A stretch of 64,000 bases of DNA from Liminaster sp902770595 (GTDB lineage Bacteria > Bacteroidota > Bacteroidia > Bacteroidales > UBA3663), in assembly GCA_902770595.1 (NCBI GenBank), contig CACXTQ010000002.1, positions 26,508-90,507 on the forward strand, in the 5' to 3' direction. Position numbers and translations under genes: made by a program. Shown here in pieces: positions 63,477-64,000 of this stretch (position 1 is the stretch's first letter; each line of letters begins with the position of its first letter). The notes beneath the pieces are model-generated. The model was given only the letters and a program-made list of their open reading frames with translations, searched no databases and was not told where the DNA came from.

Positions 63477-64000
63477 ATGGCAAAGAAACAAGCACAAGAC
63501 AAGACATCGATAGGATTCGAAGACAAGATCTGGAAAGCCGCCGACGTGCTGCGTGGCAACCTGAATGCAGCCGAATACGAGGGCGTGGTGCTCGGTCTCA
63601 TCTTCCTGAAATATATCTCCGACAAGTTCGACGAGATGTACCAACAGCTCAAGGCCGACGAATACGCCGACGAGGAGGACAAGGACGAATACACCGCCGA
63701 GAACGTGTTCTTCGTGCCCAAGGAGGCACGCTGGCAGGTCATCAGCGAAGCAGCTCACACACCTGAGGTGGGCGTGGTGATCGACAACTCGATGCTTGCC
63801 ATCGAACGCGAGAACCAGCGTCTGAAAGGCATCCTGCCCAAGAACTTCGCACGTCCCGAACTCGACAAGCGTCGTCTGGGCGAAGTGGTCGAACTCTTCT
63901 CCAACATCCAGATGCACGAGAGCGGCGACGAGAAGGACCTCCTGGGCCGCACCTACGAATACTGTCTGCAGAAGTTCGCTTCGATGGAGGGCAAGAATGC
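63477..64000 (+). CDS. hsdM: Type I restriction-modification methyltransferase subunit (N-terminal part, runs off window)
   Basis: The open frame from ATG 63477 continues past the window end (174 codons visible). The residues TSIGFEDKIWKAADVLRGNL, NAAEYEGVVLGLIFLKYISD and LLGRTYEYCLQKFAS are the N-terminal helical domain of HsdM. The Class I methyltransferase core (DPACGSGG, NPPF) would lie beyond the window. HsdM with HsdS adds the protective methyl mark. hsdS and hsdR should lie downstream, since only a relic of hsdR is found here. Confidence 0.92.
   Translation, partial: MAKKQAQDKTSIGFEDKIWKAADVLRGNLNAAEYEGVVLGLIFLKYISDKFDEMYQQLKADEYADEEDKDEYTAENVFFVPKEARWQVISEAAHTPEVGVVIDNSMLAIERENQRLKGILPKNFARPELDKRRLGEVVELFSNIQMHESGDEKDLLGRTYEYCLQKFASMEGKN

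Overview
The window comes from a Bacteroidota (Bacteroidales) chromosome, most likely Prevotellaceae. The evidence is a hybrid two-component regulator, a SusC/SusD pair, BspA-like leucine-rich repeat proteins, secreted proteins that share a Prevotella-style C-terminal tail, and many Bacteroidetes promoters (TTTG, about 20 nt, TAnnTTTG). No rRNA, tRNA, CRISPR array or transposase was seen.

Layout. 1-5041: the 3' end of a secreted protein, a large hybrid sensor/regulator and a small unknown gene. 5042-5866: a Fur-family gene bracketed by two inverted copies of a dispersed AGGGATT-type palindromic repeat. 5864-14501: an LRR protein, purL, a LysE-type exporter, a beta-helix protein and a serine-hydrolase lipoprotein. 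14761-27359: a secretion/uptake locus made of a modular surface protein, a secreted LRR protein, SusC, SusD, a small secreted protein and a large zinc metalloprotease. No glycoside hydrolase is present, so the substrate may be protein or peptide. 27464-35167: a minus-strand heavy-metal (Cu/Ag-type) efflux operon with a Cys-rich leader protein, CusA-, TolC- and CusB-like proteins and an HMA-domain protein. A strongly folded sequence sits between cusA and the TolC gene.

35446-58765 is the most interesting part. A promoter and long leader lead into a frameshifted UpxY/NusG-like antiterminator, followed by 14 same-strand, tightly spaced genes ending at one strong terminator. The genes encode an SrfB-like actin/Hsp70-fold ATPase, an SrfC-like P-loop protein, a membrane-anchored subtilisin-like protease, a four-helix membrane protein, a second P-loop (GTPase-like) protein, and several single-pass membrane, periplasmic coiled-coil and Ig-like-repeat proteins. 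Also present are a DUF1294 protein, a lipoprotein and a DUF2135-like protein. Two pairs of genes share domains. I read this as one envelope-spanning machine powered by nucleotide hydrolysis. Its function is unknown; defence/conflict or envelope stress are possibilities, not conclusions.

58777-64000: two LRR genes without signal peptides, an orphan umuD-like gene, a relic of an hsdR 3' end and the start of hsdM. The hsdM promoter and first codons are duplicated in front of umuD. Two divergent, sequence-related promoter-plus-terminator cassettes that look like small RNAs lie upstream of hsdM.

Family calls rest on motifs read by eye. No database search was possible.
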